From Hymenobacter properus (GTDB lineage: Bacteria > Bacteroidota > Bacteroidia > Cytophagales > Hymenobacteraceae): a stretch of DNA of 64,000 nt. The stretch lies in contig NZ_JADQDP010000003.1 of the NCBI RefSeq assembly GCF_015694735.1, positions 1,054,001 through 1,118,000 on the forward strand. The letters run 5' to 3'. Positions 34,439 to 43,234 of this stretch are shown here, piece by piece (within the stretch, counting starts at the first letter, position 1; each line of letters starts with the position of its first letter). The position numbers were made by a program, and so were the translations under genes. The notes beneath the pieces are model-generated. The model was not told the origin of the DNA and searched no databases. It saw only the letters and a program-made list of their open reading frames with translations.

Positions 34439-34697
34439 CTATTCCAGCACCACTTTGCGGGTGAGCACCTGCTCGCCCACCGTCACGCGCAGCGTGTAAA
34501 CGCCAGTTGCGAGGCGACGAGTCGACAGCGTCTGCTCGGCGGCAGTGCTCAGGGCCTGGGTCAGTACCGTCTGGCCGAGGGCGTTGAGCAGGGTGGCTTG
34601 GCCGGCGTGGGCCAGGCCGCTCAGGCGCAGGGTGAGCTGGCCGGTGTTGCTCGGGTTGGGGTACACCACCAGCGCCTCCGTCTCAGCTTGGGCACGG
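34439..34697 (-). repeat. Sorting-domain direct repeat, copy 1
   Basis: About 260 bases encoding the T9SS sorting domain of the CUB/TIG protein are near-identical to 37767-38031 in the next gene. Most differences are single bases. The two copies are in the same orientation, 3.1 kb apart. Confidence 0.85.
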
Positions 34698-37516
34698 GCA
34701 GCCAGGGGCGAGCCCAGGATGGTGAAAGTGCCGGTGGCATCGGAGCTGCCGTAGCCGCTCACAGCAATGTAGTAGCGGGTGCCCACCACAAGGCCCGTCA
34801 GGTTCACGGGGCCCACGTTCTGGTTGTTGCCGGGCGCGGCCTGGCAGAACACCTGCGCGAACGGACCCGTCGTGCAGTTAGCTGCCGTGTACACGCGCAC
34901 CGACCCGGCGGCCGTGCCGGTCAGGGTCAGCGTACGGGTGGTGGCAGTGGCCACGAAGGTGAACCACACGTCCTTGGGCGCAGCGGCCGGCGAGCAAGCG
35001 GGCAGGTTGATGCCGTTCTGGAGGCTAGTGGTGGCGTTCACGTTCGAAGACGTGATGCTCGTGTTGCCCAGGGTGAGGGCGCCGCAGGGCTCGTCGTTGG
35101 GCAGCTGCGTGGTGAAGGTGGCGGTGGTGGTCGTGTTGGGCGAGGTGCCTACGGTGCACACCGGCTGCACGCTAACCGTGTAGGGGGTCGACGAAATCAG
35201 GTTGTTCAGCGTGATGGGCGAGGCCGAGGCCGTAACCGTCTGAGCCGTGCCGCCGGTGGGCGTGTAAGTCACAACATAGCTGTTGTTGCCCACGCCGGGC
35301 GTGAAGTTCAGCGTAGCCGAAGTAGCCGTCACGTTGGTCACCGTCAGGTTGGTTACCGCCGTGCAGGTGGGCGGGGCCAGGCACGAAATGGCAGCCTCGA
35401 AGCCGCTTTGCACCACCGAGCCGTCGGTGTGGAACACTAGCGTGAGCTGGCCCGTGGTATTGCTGGCCGAGGCCTGCACCGTGCCAGGGCTGTTGGTGCC
35501 CTTGTACTCGCCGATGAGCGTGGCCGAAGCCGTGGGGCCGTCGTAGATGCGCAGGTAGTCGCAGCAGCTTTCCGTCGAGAACGACGAGAAGGTGAGCACC
35601 ACTTTCGAGCCGTTGGCGGGCGTGAGCACGCTGGTCAGGTCTTCGCTGTTGGAGTAGTTGCCCGTCGGTCCACCCGAGTCAAAGATGCTGCCCGAGCAGG
35701 CGGTCACGTTGGTGCCGATGAGGTAGGCCTGGTTGCCGGTGGCGTAGTTGCCGGTCGAGCAGCCGTTGCCGGCCGGGGTGGTCACGCAAATGGGGCCCGA
35801 GAAAGCATTGGGCGGCACCGAAAGGGTAATCTGAGTGGCGGAGTTGACGGTGAACGTCGTCACCGGGGTGCCGCCGAGGGTTACGGCCGTAGCACCGGCA
35901 AAGCCCGTGCCCGTCAGCACCACGCTAGTGCCGGCCGGGCCGCTGGTGGGCGTGAAGCTCGTCACCGTCGGTGCAGGCACCGTGAAGTTGGTGCTGCTGG
36001 CCACCGTCACGCCGTTGGTCACGCGGATGGGGCCCGTAGCAGCGCCGGTGGGCACCACAGCCGTAATCTGGGTAGCCGAGATGACGTTGAACGTCGTGGC
36101 CGGCACGTTGTTAAAGCTCACGCCCGTGGCGCCGGTGAAGCCCGTGCCCGTGATGGTCACGCTTGTGCCTACCGCCCCACTCGTGGGCGTGAAGCTGGTA
36201 ATGGTGGGCAAAATGGTGAAACAAGACACCGTGGCTTCAAAGCCGCTCGCTACCACCGAGCCGTCGGAGTGGAACACCAGTGTGAGCTGGCCCGTGGCGT
36301 TGGTGGCAAATACGCTGCCGGGGCCAGTGGTGCCTTTATACTCGCCGATGAGCGGAGCCGAGGCCGTGGGCCCGTCGTAGATGCGCAGGTAGTCGCAGCA
36401 GCTTTCGGTGGCAAACGACGTGAAGTTGAGCGCTACCCGAGAGCCAGCCGTACCGGGGGTGAGCACAGTGGTCAGGTCTTCGCTGTTGGCGTAGTTGCCC
36501 GTGGGGCCACCCGAGTCGTAGATGGTGCCCGTGCACGTCGTTTGGTTGGTGCCGATGAGGTAACCTTGGGTGCCGGTGTTGTAGCTGCCGGTCGAGCAGT
36601 TCGTGCCGCCGGGCGTAGTGACGCAAATGGGACCGGAGAAGGCACCGGCAGGAACCGTGAGGGTAAGCTGCGTGGCCGAGTTAACGGTAAAAGTCGGCAC
36701 AGCCGTGCCGCCAAGGGTAACGGCCGTAGCCCCGGTGAAGCCGGTGCCCGTTACCACCACGCTGGTGCCAGCGGGGCCGCTGGTGGGCGTGAAGCTGGTG
36801 ATGGTGGGCGCCTGCAGCGTGAAGTTGGTGGAGCTGGAAGCCGTTAGCGAATTGACCGTCACGCGGATGGGCCCCGTGGTGGAGCCGGCGGGTACCACGG
36901 CCGTAATCTGGGTGGCTGAGTTTACCACGAAGGAAGTGGCGGCAATGTTGTTGAAGCTGACGGCCGAAGCGCCCGTGAAGCCCGTGCCCGTGATGACCAC
37001 GCTCGTGCCCACGGCCCCGTTAGCGGGCGTGAAGCTGGTGATGCTGGGCACGTTCGTCAGGCACGAAATGGCGGCCTCGAAGCCGCTTTGCACCACCGAG
37101 CCATCGGAGTGGAACACCAGCGTGAGCTGGCCGGTGCTGTTGCTGGCGTACACCGTGCCGGGGCTGGTGGCGCCTTTATACTCGCCAATGAGCGGAGCCG
37201 AAGCCGTGGGGCCGTCGTAGATGCGCAGGTAGTCGCAGCAGTTCTCGGTGGCAAACGATGCAAAGGTGAGCGACACCTTCGAGCCGGCCGTGCCCGGCGT
37301 GAGCACGCTGGTCAGGTCTTCGTTATTGGAGTAATTGCCGCTGGCGCCGCCCGAGTCGTAGATGGTGCCGGCGCAGGCGGTTTGGTTGGTACCGATGAGG
37401 TAGGTCTGTGCCCACGCTTTTGGCGCCATCAGAAGCAGCACCAATAACAGAGAAAGCTGCCACCGGCGCGAAGCCGATGTGACAAATGGGGGATTGTTTG
37501 GTACGAGGTGTTGCAT
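34439..37516 (-). CDS. Large secreted CUB/TIG-repeat protein with T9SS type A domain
   Basis: This 1025-residue protein has a signal peptide ending near APKAWAQ (residue 37), which sets the start at 37516. Three CUB-like domains lie at about 38-152, 318-432 and 595-710; each has the Cys pair ENCCDYLRIYDGP or ESCCDYLRIYDGP. Between them are four IPT/TIG domains (SITSFTPANGAVGTSVVITG type). An FN3 domain follows (AVTNLTVTNVTATSATLNF), then a pre-peptidase-like beta domain (DEPCGALTLGN). The last 85 residues are a sorting domain (VVYPNPSNTGQLTLRLSG). A surface adhesin or matrix protein is likely. The CUB-TIG blocks are near-identical at DNA level. Confidence 0.85.
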   Translation of the reverse strand: MQHLVPNNPPFVTSASRRWQLSLLLVLLLMAPKAWAQTYLIGTNQTACAGTIYDSGGASGNYSNNEDLTSVLTPGTAGSKVSLTFASFATENCCDYLRIYDGPTASAPLIGEYKGATSPGTVYASNSTGQLTLVFHSDGSVVQSGFEAAISCLTNVPSITSFTPANGAVGTSVVITGTGFTGASAVSFNNIAATSFVVNSATQITAVVPAGSTTGPIRVTVNSLTASSSTNFTLQAPTITSFTPTSGPAGTSVVVTGTGFTGATAVTLGGTAVPTFTVNSATQLTLTVPAGAFSGPICVTTPGGTNCSTGSYNTGTQGYLIGTNQTTCTGTIYDSGGPTGNYANSEDLTTVLTPGTAGSRVALNFTSFATESCCDYLRIYDGPTASAPLIGEYKGTTGPGSVFATNATGQLTLVFHSDGSVVASGFEATVSCFTILPTITSFTPTSGAVGTSVTITGTGFTGATGVSFNNVPATTFNVISATQITAVVPTGAATGPIRVTNGVTVASSTNFTVPAPTVTSFTPTSGPAGTSVVLTGTGFAGATAVTLGGTPVTTFTVNSATQITLSVPPNAFSGPICVTTPAGNGCSTGNYATGNQAYLIGTNVTACSGSIFDSGGPTGNYSNSEDLTSVLTPANGSKVVLTFSSFSTESCCDYLRIYDGPTASATLIGEYKGTNSPGTVQASASNTTGQLTLVFHTDGSVVQSGFEAAISCLAPPTCTAVTNLTVTNVTATSATLNFTPGVGNNSYVVTYTPTGGTAQTVTASASPITLNNLISSTPYTVSVQPVCTVGTSPNTTTTATFTTQLPNDEPCGALTLGNTSITSSNVNATTSLQNGINLPACSPAAAPKDVWFTFVATATTRTLTLTGTAAGSVRVYTAANCTTGPFAQVFCQAAPGNNQNVGPVNLTGLVVGTRYYIAVSGYGSSDATGTFTILGSPLAARAQAETEALVVYPNPSNTGQLTLRLSGLAHAGQATLLNALGQTVLTQALSTAAEQTLSTRRLATGVYTLRVTVGEQVLTRKVVLE

Positions 37517-37697
37517 GTTATGAAAGAATAAGGGCGAAGAATGAAAGAAGTGTTTAGCGACCTGCGCATTGAAAGCCGCTGGGGCATGCAAAAAGCTTAT
37601 CCACTAATAGCGTCGGTTGGTAGCGCAGTGCCTCGCAAACAACCAAGAGGACTAAGCATAAAAAGGCGGTGTGGCCCTTTTAACCAGCCCGACGCAT

Positions 37698-37757
37698 TGC
37701 CATTAAGAGGCTGGAAAAAGCTGACAGTCGCCAGCTTTTTCCAACCTCTTAATGGCA
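37698..37757. terminator. Long hairpin between two T9SS genes
   Basis: Two 26-base arms (from TGCCATTAAGAGG and its inverse) differ at a single base and enclose an 8-base loop. It lies 10 bases beyond the stop of the minus-strand gene at 37767. The arms contain an A5/T5 tract, so the structure may terminate transcription on either strand. No second copy is seen in the window. Confidence 0.7.
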
Positions 37758-37766
37758 TTCGCCTCT

Positions 37767-38031
37767 TTATTCGAGGACTACCTTGCGGGTGAGCACCTGC
37801 TCGCCGCTGGTAACGCGCAGGGTGTACACGCCGGCGGCCAGGCCGCGGGTGGCCAGCGTCTGCTCGGCGGCGGTGCTCAGGGCCTGAGCGCGCACGGTTT
37901 GGCCGAGGGCGTTGAGCAGGGTAGCTTGGCCGGCGTGGGCCAGGCCGCTCAGGCGCAGGGTGAGCTGGCCGGTGTTGCTCGGGTTGGGATACACCACCAG
38001 TGCCTCCGTGTCAGCTTGGGCACGGGCGCCC
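37767..38031 (-). repeat. Sorting-domain direct repeat, copy 2
   Basis: The 3' part of this gene is near-identical to 34439-34697. The encoded segment TEALVVYPNPSNTGQLTLRL is the same in both proteins, while the domains before it are unrelated. Confidence 0.85.
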
Positions 38032-39887
38032 AGCGGACGGCCCGAAGCGCACAGAACGAACGAGCTGGAGCTGGGCGCGGGCTGCGTAGCCGTCGAAGGA
38101 TATACCCGTACGTAGTACGTGTTGCCGTTCGTTAGGCCGGTAATCGTGCTGGCAGTGGTGCCCTGCGCGGCCGTGGCCGCGCAGAAGATGCTGGTAGAAG
38201 TGGCACAGGCACCCGAGCGCACGTTCATAATGCCGTCAAACGACGGAGCGAAGGTTATAATCTGCGAAGAACCCGTGGCCACGAACGAATACCATACGTC
38301 GTAGGCGTTGGTGGCCGCGCAGCCCGTGCCCGACGTCGGGGGCAGGCTTTGTGCTGCCGCCAGCACCGTTCCAAGCACCGGCGAGGTGCACGTGTTGCCC
38401 ACGCTCAGGGCGATGGCGCCCGTGCATTCGTCGTTGGCCGGCACCGCCGGGCCCGTGGTCACGCACAGCGTGAAGGTGCTGTTGGCTGCCGTCGGTGCCG
38501 TGCTGCCCGAGGGGTACACCCGTACGTAGTACGTTTGGCCGTTCGTCAATCCCCCAACGTTGCTGGTGGCCGTGGACCCTGCCGAAGCCGAAGTGCAGAA
38601 AATGCTGGTAGCGGAGGTGCAGTTGCCCGCGCGCACGTCCAGCACGCCGGCAAATTGCGGAGTGAAGGTGATGGTTTGCGTCCTGCCGTTGGCCACAAAC
38701 GAGTACCATACGTCGTTGGCAGTAGTGGCCGTGCAGTTGGAAGTGGGCGCGGTGCTCTGCGTAGCGCCAAACACGGTGCCGTTGGTAGGCGTGGTGCACG
38801 TGTTGGCCACGGGAAGGGCCACGGCCTGGGCGCAGTTGTCGTTGGTAGCCGGGTTGGGATTAGTAGTGAAGGAGCCCACGCTGGAGAAGCTACTGTTGCC
38901 GGTTGCGCCGCCGCAGTTCTGCACCACGTAGAACTGGTAGGTGGTTTGCGCGGTCAGGCCATTGATGATATAGGGTGAAGAGGGCGTCGTTACCGTCGTG
39001 TAGAAGTTGGTGCTGGTGCTGGCTTGCGCCGGGTTGAAGCCCGCCGGTCCATAATATATTGTGAACGGCCCCGAGGGAGTGTTGGTCGTGTTGAACTGAA
39101 TAATGGCCGAGTTGGTAGTAGTGGCCGAGTTCTGAATGCGCGGCGTGGGGCACGCCGTGATGATGGGAGGCGTGAACGAGTATATCTGGCCGGTGGCCGG
39201 AAACGTCGAGATGTTGTCCGTTTCGGTGGTGGAGCTAGCCGCCGGCGAGGTGCTGGAGTTGCTCAACGACAGGTACGAGTTAGGACCCGAGCCGGCGCCC
39301 GACAAGCCTATGGAAGCCGTCACACCCGAAGCAAGGCTAGTCCCTTGGCTGTACACGAAGCGCACCACGTTGGTGCCTTCTACTAGTTGCACCTGCATCG
39401 AAAAAGACCCGGTCACGCTCAGGCGCGCCCAGTTGCGCCACTCAAACGTGAACACCCGGTTGGGCGCCGTACCGCTGGTGAGGTAGCTGGCCGTGCCATT
39501 GGTACCGGTGAGGTCGTCCCAGAAAGGAGCCACCCGGGGCCGCTCAGAGGCCGTGCCATTTTCCAAATCGTTGGTCAGGCTATTGGCGGTGGCGTTGGGG
39601 TTGAAGGTCAGCCAGCCGTTTGACGACACCTTGCAGGAAGTGTACGTGTTGCCGTCGAACACAAAGGAGAAGGGCAGCGGTATCGTCCCCGACAACGCAT
39701 CATCACTCAGAATGGTGGTGACGGGTGTGCCGCCCGTGAGGGGCGTGTAGGTGCCGGTGCTGGGCGTAAAACTATACGTGTCGGCCGTTTGGGCCCGCAG
39801 AGCGCCGCCGTTGAGCAGCAGGGTTGCCAACAGCAGCAGCGCCCAGTTCAGGGGCCCGCGCTGTCGCGCATGTAAAGGTGTGTGCAT
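37767..39887 (-). CDS. Secreted FN3/pre-peptidase-like protein with T9SS type A domain
   Basis: This 706-residue protein has a signal peptide ending near GGALRAQ, placing the start at 39887. Residues of about 35-230 resemble a lectin-like or nidogen-like beta domain (PFSFVFDGNTYTSCKVSSNGWLTF written in part; the SSNGWLTF motif is typical). An FN3 domain follows at about 240-340. Two domains of about 130 residues repeat NDNCAQAVAL/NDECTGAIAL and DVWYSFVA, as in pre-peptidase C-terminal-like modules. The last 85 residues are a sorting domain nearly identical to that of the neighbouring CUB/TIG protein. A surface-exposed adhesive role is inferred. Confidence 0.82.
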   Translation of the reverse strand: MHTPLHARQRGPLNWALLLLATLLLNGGALRAQTADTYSFTPSTGTYTPLTGGTPVTTILSDDALSGTIPLPFSFVFDGNTYTSCKVSSNGWLTFNPNATANSLTNDLENGTASERPRVAPFWDDLTGTNGTASYLTSGTAPNRVFTFEWRNWARLSVTGSFSMQVQLVEGTNVVRFVYSQGTSLASGVTASIGLSGAGSGPNSYLSLSNSSTSPAASSTTETDNISTFPATGQIYSFTPPIITACPTPRIQNSATTTNSAIIQFNTTNTPSGPFTIYYGPAGFNPAQASTSTNFYTTVTTPSSPYIINGLTAQTTYQFYVVQNCGGATGNSSFSSVGSFTTNPNPATNDNCAQAVALPVANTCTTPTNGTVFGATQSTAPTSNCTATTANDVWYSFVANGRTQTITFTPQFAGVLDVRAGNCTSATSIFCTSASAGSTATSNVGGLTNGQTYYVRVYPSGSTAPTAANSTFTLCVTTGPAVPANDECTGAIALSVGNTCTSPVLGTVLAAAQSLPPTSGTGCAATNAYDVWYSFVATGSSQIITFAPSFDGIMNVRSGACATSTSIFCAATAAQGTTASTITGLTNGNTYYVRVYPSTATQPAPSSSSFVLCASGRPLGARAQADTEALVVYPNPSNTGQLTLRLSGLAHAGQATLLNALGQTVRAQALSTAAEQTLATRGLAAGVYTLRVTSGEQVLTRKVVLE

Positions 39888-40489
39888 GGGGTGAAGAGGG
39901 AAAAGGTTGAACAATACGGGTGGAGCAGGGTGGAAAATTAGCAAAACCAGCCTATCGAAAGGGCCCTGGTACATGCTTTTGGCAATGTAATGTAGAAAGA
40001 AAGCTCGGGCAGTTACAAAAAATCAACCGCATTTTAAGCCAAATGAAAACGGGCTGCCGAGCTGAAAAGGCAGTCAATTACATGCTTATGATGGTTTTTG
40101 CGCTATAAAAAACTTTATCAGGTTATTTATGAAACCCTTGTAAATCCGAAAGGCGCGTCGAAGCGCGACCAAGCATTGATGCACGTCTTTCAATATATAG
40201 GAGTGCGCTGTGCGAACGAATGGGAATCAGGGACGTGGCACCGGCATCACGTTGCAGATATGCGGGCCCGAGGAAGTTTTAAAACATGCAGGCAAAAGGA
40301 ACTAAATAAATATCACGAATAAGTTCCATAATATCAAAATTTCGTCAAGTCTGGCCCGTAATTTGCTCTTGGTTTGAAGCCTTTGTGGGTACTTCTTGGC
40401 ACTCCGTTTTTCCGCCTGTATCTTGGGCCGCTGATTCGACAGTACCCACCCCTGCTGCGTTTTTTACTTCACTTCACCCCTTTTCACCC
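39888..40489. other. AT-rich intergenic region between diverging T9SS genes
   Basis: About 600 bases with low GC content and no supported gene. Short open stretches exist (for example 40098-40322) but lack family resemblance and the coding signature of neighbours. It must hold the promoters of both flanking genes; a TAATTTG stretch near 40360 is one weak candidate. An imperfect inverted pair (AGCTCGGGCAG / CTGCCGAGCT) lies at about 39998-40057. Confidence 0.55.
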
Positions 40490-43117
40490 ATGAGAAAAAT
40501 CTTACATTCCTTCACCATGCTGCTCTTTGCGTGTGGCCTGCTTATGGGCAGCGCGCAGGAAGCACGCGCTTCCCACTTGCTGGGCGGTGATATGACCTAC
40601 GTGTCGCTGGGCAACAACCAGTACCGCGTGAAATTCCGCCTCTATCGCGACTGCTCCGGTATCACGCCCAGCGCTTTCACGCTGAGCTGCAAAAACGGAG
40701 GTTGCAGTGCCGCCGCTTCCGTAACCGCTCCCTTTGTGCAGCAAGGGGCTGTTGAAGCCGGTAACCCGTTCTGCGCCGCCGTATCGGCCGGGCCTTGCCA
40801 AGGCCCTGTTGGCCTTCCCAACTACGACGTGTATAACTACACGGCCACGGTGACCCTGACCCCTGGGCAGTGGATTCTGAGCACCGACCAAAACGCTCGT
40901 CCGGCCCTGGCCAACATCCAAGCCGGCGACCTGTACGTGGAAGCCACCCTCGACAACCGCAACCAGGGCAGCACGGCCGTGGCCAACAACTCGCCCCAGT
41001 TCGACCCGCAGGATATTCCGATTCAATATGCTTGCTGGAAGCAGCGCCAAACCATCACCTTCTCCTCGACCGAGGCCGACGGTGACTCCCTGGTGTACTC
41101 GCTGGCAGCTCCCTTGCAATCTTGCGGCACGCCCGCTACTTACAACACGATGCCCGGTAGCGGCGCAGTGCTGGCTCCCATCAACTGCCCCGGCGGTGGC
41201 CAAGGCTTCTTCAGCTTCCCGGGCATGCCCTCCAGCCTGTATAGCCCCACCAACCCCATTCGCCTCGGCCTCGACACGGTGGGCACTTGCCCCCTGCGGA
41301 CCGGTGTAGCCCGCACGTTCAACTTCAACCAGCAGTCGCGCACCATCACCTTCACGCCTGGCTACTACGACCCGGCTGCCGGCGCTGCTGGTGGGGGCAA
41401 CAAGTACCAGATTGCCGTGCTTATCACCGAGTATCGCCGCATCAACGGCGTGCGCCGCATTATCGGCACGGTGCGCCGCGAAGCCAACATCATCGTGATT
41501 GACTGCGGCAACAACAGCACCCCCAACCCCGTGCAGGCCAACGCCGTGACGACGAACTCGAACACGACGACGGTGAACACGACCGACACGACCCGCATCG
41601 ACGTACGCAGCTGCAACTACTCGCGCGTGGAGCTCAACTTCACCGACCCCGACAACCTGCGTACCCCCAGCGCCGGCCAGCTGCTGACTGTGACGCTGCC
41701 CCCGAACATCAACACCGACCCCCGCTACTTGGATTCGGGCGACGTGGGTACCTTCAGCCTGAGCGGCAACGGCACCACCAACCCCAAGGGCGTGTTCTTC
41801 TTCCAGCCCTCGCCTACCACCGTGGGCCGCACCATCCTGTTGAGCTTCAAGATTGAAGACAACGCCTGCCCCATCAAGGGTGTGCAAAACCGGGTGCTGG
41901 TAATTCGCGTGCTGCGCGGCAACTTCGCCACGGCCGCTGCCACCATCGGCAGCCCCGGCATCGGCGCCCAAACGCCGGCTTCTATCTGCCCCGGCGGTTC
42001 GCTGACCATCCAAGGCAACGTGCTCCGTCCGGACTCCATCCGCCGCATTGCCAACAACACCACCGTGCTCCAGCCCTACTCCTTCCAGTGGAGCGTGGCT
42101 CCGGGCGGCAACGGCCTGCCGGCCGTGACGAACACCCAGAATATCTCCGTGAACCCCACCGTGACCACCCGCTACCTGCTGCGCATTACGCCGCAGCTGG
42201 GCTTTGCCCAAGGCTTGTGCGGCGACACGACGTCGGTGCTGGTGCGCGTGGTTCCCCAGCCCGTAGTAACGGCCACGGCTTCGCTGCCCACCGTTTGCCT
42301 AGGTTCGCCCGTTACTTTGACGGCTGCGGCTACCCGGCCGACCGGCACGGGGAGCAATCTGAACGATACTTATACCTATACGTGGACGGGTGCCGGTGTA
42401 CCGGCAAACACTCGGGGCACCACATACACGGCGCGTCCCACCACGCTTGGGGTCAATACCTATACGGTAGCTGCCAACGGCGCTTCGCCCTATGGTTGCA
42501 CGGCCACTGCCACGGTACAGGTACTAGTTGTACCTGTGATAACGACCAAGTTCATTACCGCCGACTCGGTGGGTACCAATGGTAAGTACACCAACAACCC
42601 GCCCATCACCTTCACCTTCACCAACCAAACCACTCCTGGCGTTGGCGTAGCAGGTGCTCCCACGGCTTATGCTTGGACGTATCAGCGCTTCAAGGACGTA
42701 CAGGAGGCACCGGTAGGCGACCCGGCAGTAGCCTTCGGCGGCAACTCGGCTTCGCCTGGCCCGCTCAAGCTCACGGAGGCCGGCTACTACCGGGTGCGTC
42801 TGACCGTGACGGTGCCAGCCGCCTCAGCCAGCTGCAGCACGCTGTTTTCGGAGCGTATTGTCTTCGTGCCGGACTTGAAGGTGCCGAACATTATTACTCC
42901 CAACGGTGACAACCAGAACGACTACTTCCGTGTCTCGTCGGTTAATGTAACCAACAGCAAAATCGAGATTTACAACCGCTGGGGCCGTAAGGTGTACGAG
43001 CAGTCGAACTACGCCAATAACTGGGGCGGCGACAACCAACCCGCTGGCGTATACTACTACTTGCTGACCGACAGCAAAGGCGTTCAAACCAAAGGCTGGG
43101 TAGAAGTAGTGCGCTAA
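40490..43117 (+). CDS. Gliding-motility-associated secreted protein with T9SS type B domain
   Basis: This 875-residue protein has a signal peptide ending near ARASH. The start of the mature region (HLLGGDMTYVSLGNNQYRVKF, then LYRDCSG) is a beta domain common in large Bacteroidota surface proteins. Ig/PKD-like domains follow at about 540-780 (SICPGGSLTIQGNV, TVCLGSPVTLTAAA). The last 90 residues match the T9SS type B sorting domain: PNIITPNGDNQNDYFRV, KIEIYNRWGRKVYE and AGVYYYLLTD. Proteins of this type are secreted and often adhesive or motility linked. The ATG at 40490 is set by the signal peptide. A strong terminator follows. Confidence 0.88.
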   Translation: MRKILHSFTMLLFACGLLMGSAQEARASHLLGGDMTYVSLGNNQYRVKFRLYRDCSGITPSAFTLSCKNGGCSAAASVTAPFVQQGAVEAGNPFCAAVSAGPCQGPVGLPNYDVYNYTATVTLTPGQWILSTDQNARPALANIQAGDLYVEATLDNRNQGSTAVANNSPQFDPQDIPIQYACWKQRQTITFSSTEADGDSLVYSLAAPLQSCGTPATYNTMPGSGAVLAPINCPGGGQGFFSFPGMPSSLYSPTNPIRLGLDTVGTCPLRTGVARTFNFNQQSRTITFTPGYYDPAAGAAGGGNKYQIAVLITEYRRINGVRRIIGTVRREANIIVIDCGNNSTPNPVQANAVTTNSNTTTVNTTDTTRIDVRSCNYSRVELNFTDPDNLRTPSAGQLLTVTLPPNINTDPRYLDSGDVGTFSLSGNGTTNPKGVFFFQPSPTTVGRTILLSFKIEDNACPIKGVQNRVLVIRVLRGNFATAAATIGSPGIGAQTPASICPGGSLTIQGNVLRPDSIRRIANNTTVLQPYSFQWSVAPGGNGLPAVTNTQNISVNPTVTTRYLLRITPQLGFAQGLCGDTTSVLVRVVPQPVVTATASLPTVCLGSPVTLTAAATRPTGTGSNLNDTYTYTWTGAGVPANTRGTTYTARPTTLGVNTYTVAANGASPYGCTATATVQVLVVPVITTKFITADSVGTNGKYTNNPPITFTFTNQTTPGVGVAGAPTAYAWTYQRFKDVQEAPVGDPAVAFGGNSASPGPLKLTEAGYYRVRLTVTVPAASASCSTLFSERIVFVPDLKVPNIITPNGDNQNDYFRVSSVNVTNSKIEIYNRWGRKVYEQSNYANNWGGDNQPAGVYYYLLTDSKGVQTKGWVEVVR

Positions 43118-43140
43118 GCGCCTCCTGCTTACTCCACCAG

Positions 43141-43176
43141 AAAAAGGGTGCCGCGATTATCGCGGCACCCTTTTTT
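43141..43176 (+). terminator. Terminator after the type B T9SS protein
   Basis: The stem GGGTGCCGCGA / TCGCGGCACCC with a short AT loop is flanked by A5 and T6. It lies 23 bases after the stop codon. Confidence 0.92.
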
Positions 43177-43234
43177 GCGTTTAGGCTTATGCAGAATAAT
43201 GGTTACGGCTTGGCTGAGCTTCGCCTCACCGCGT

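Noticed and set aside
34700..37410. Regular DNA repeats that might suggest a CRISPR array
   Set aside because: The repeats are hundreds of bases long and encode CUB and TIG domains within one reading frame.
40098..40322. Possible 74-codon gene in the AT-rich region
   Set aside because: It has no recognisable motif and no clear ribosome-binding or promoter context; the open frame is short enough to be chance.
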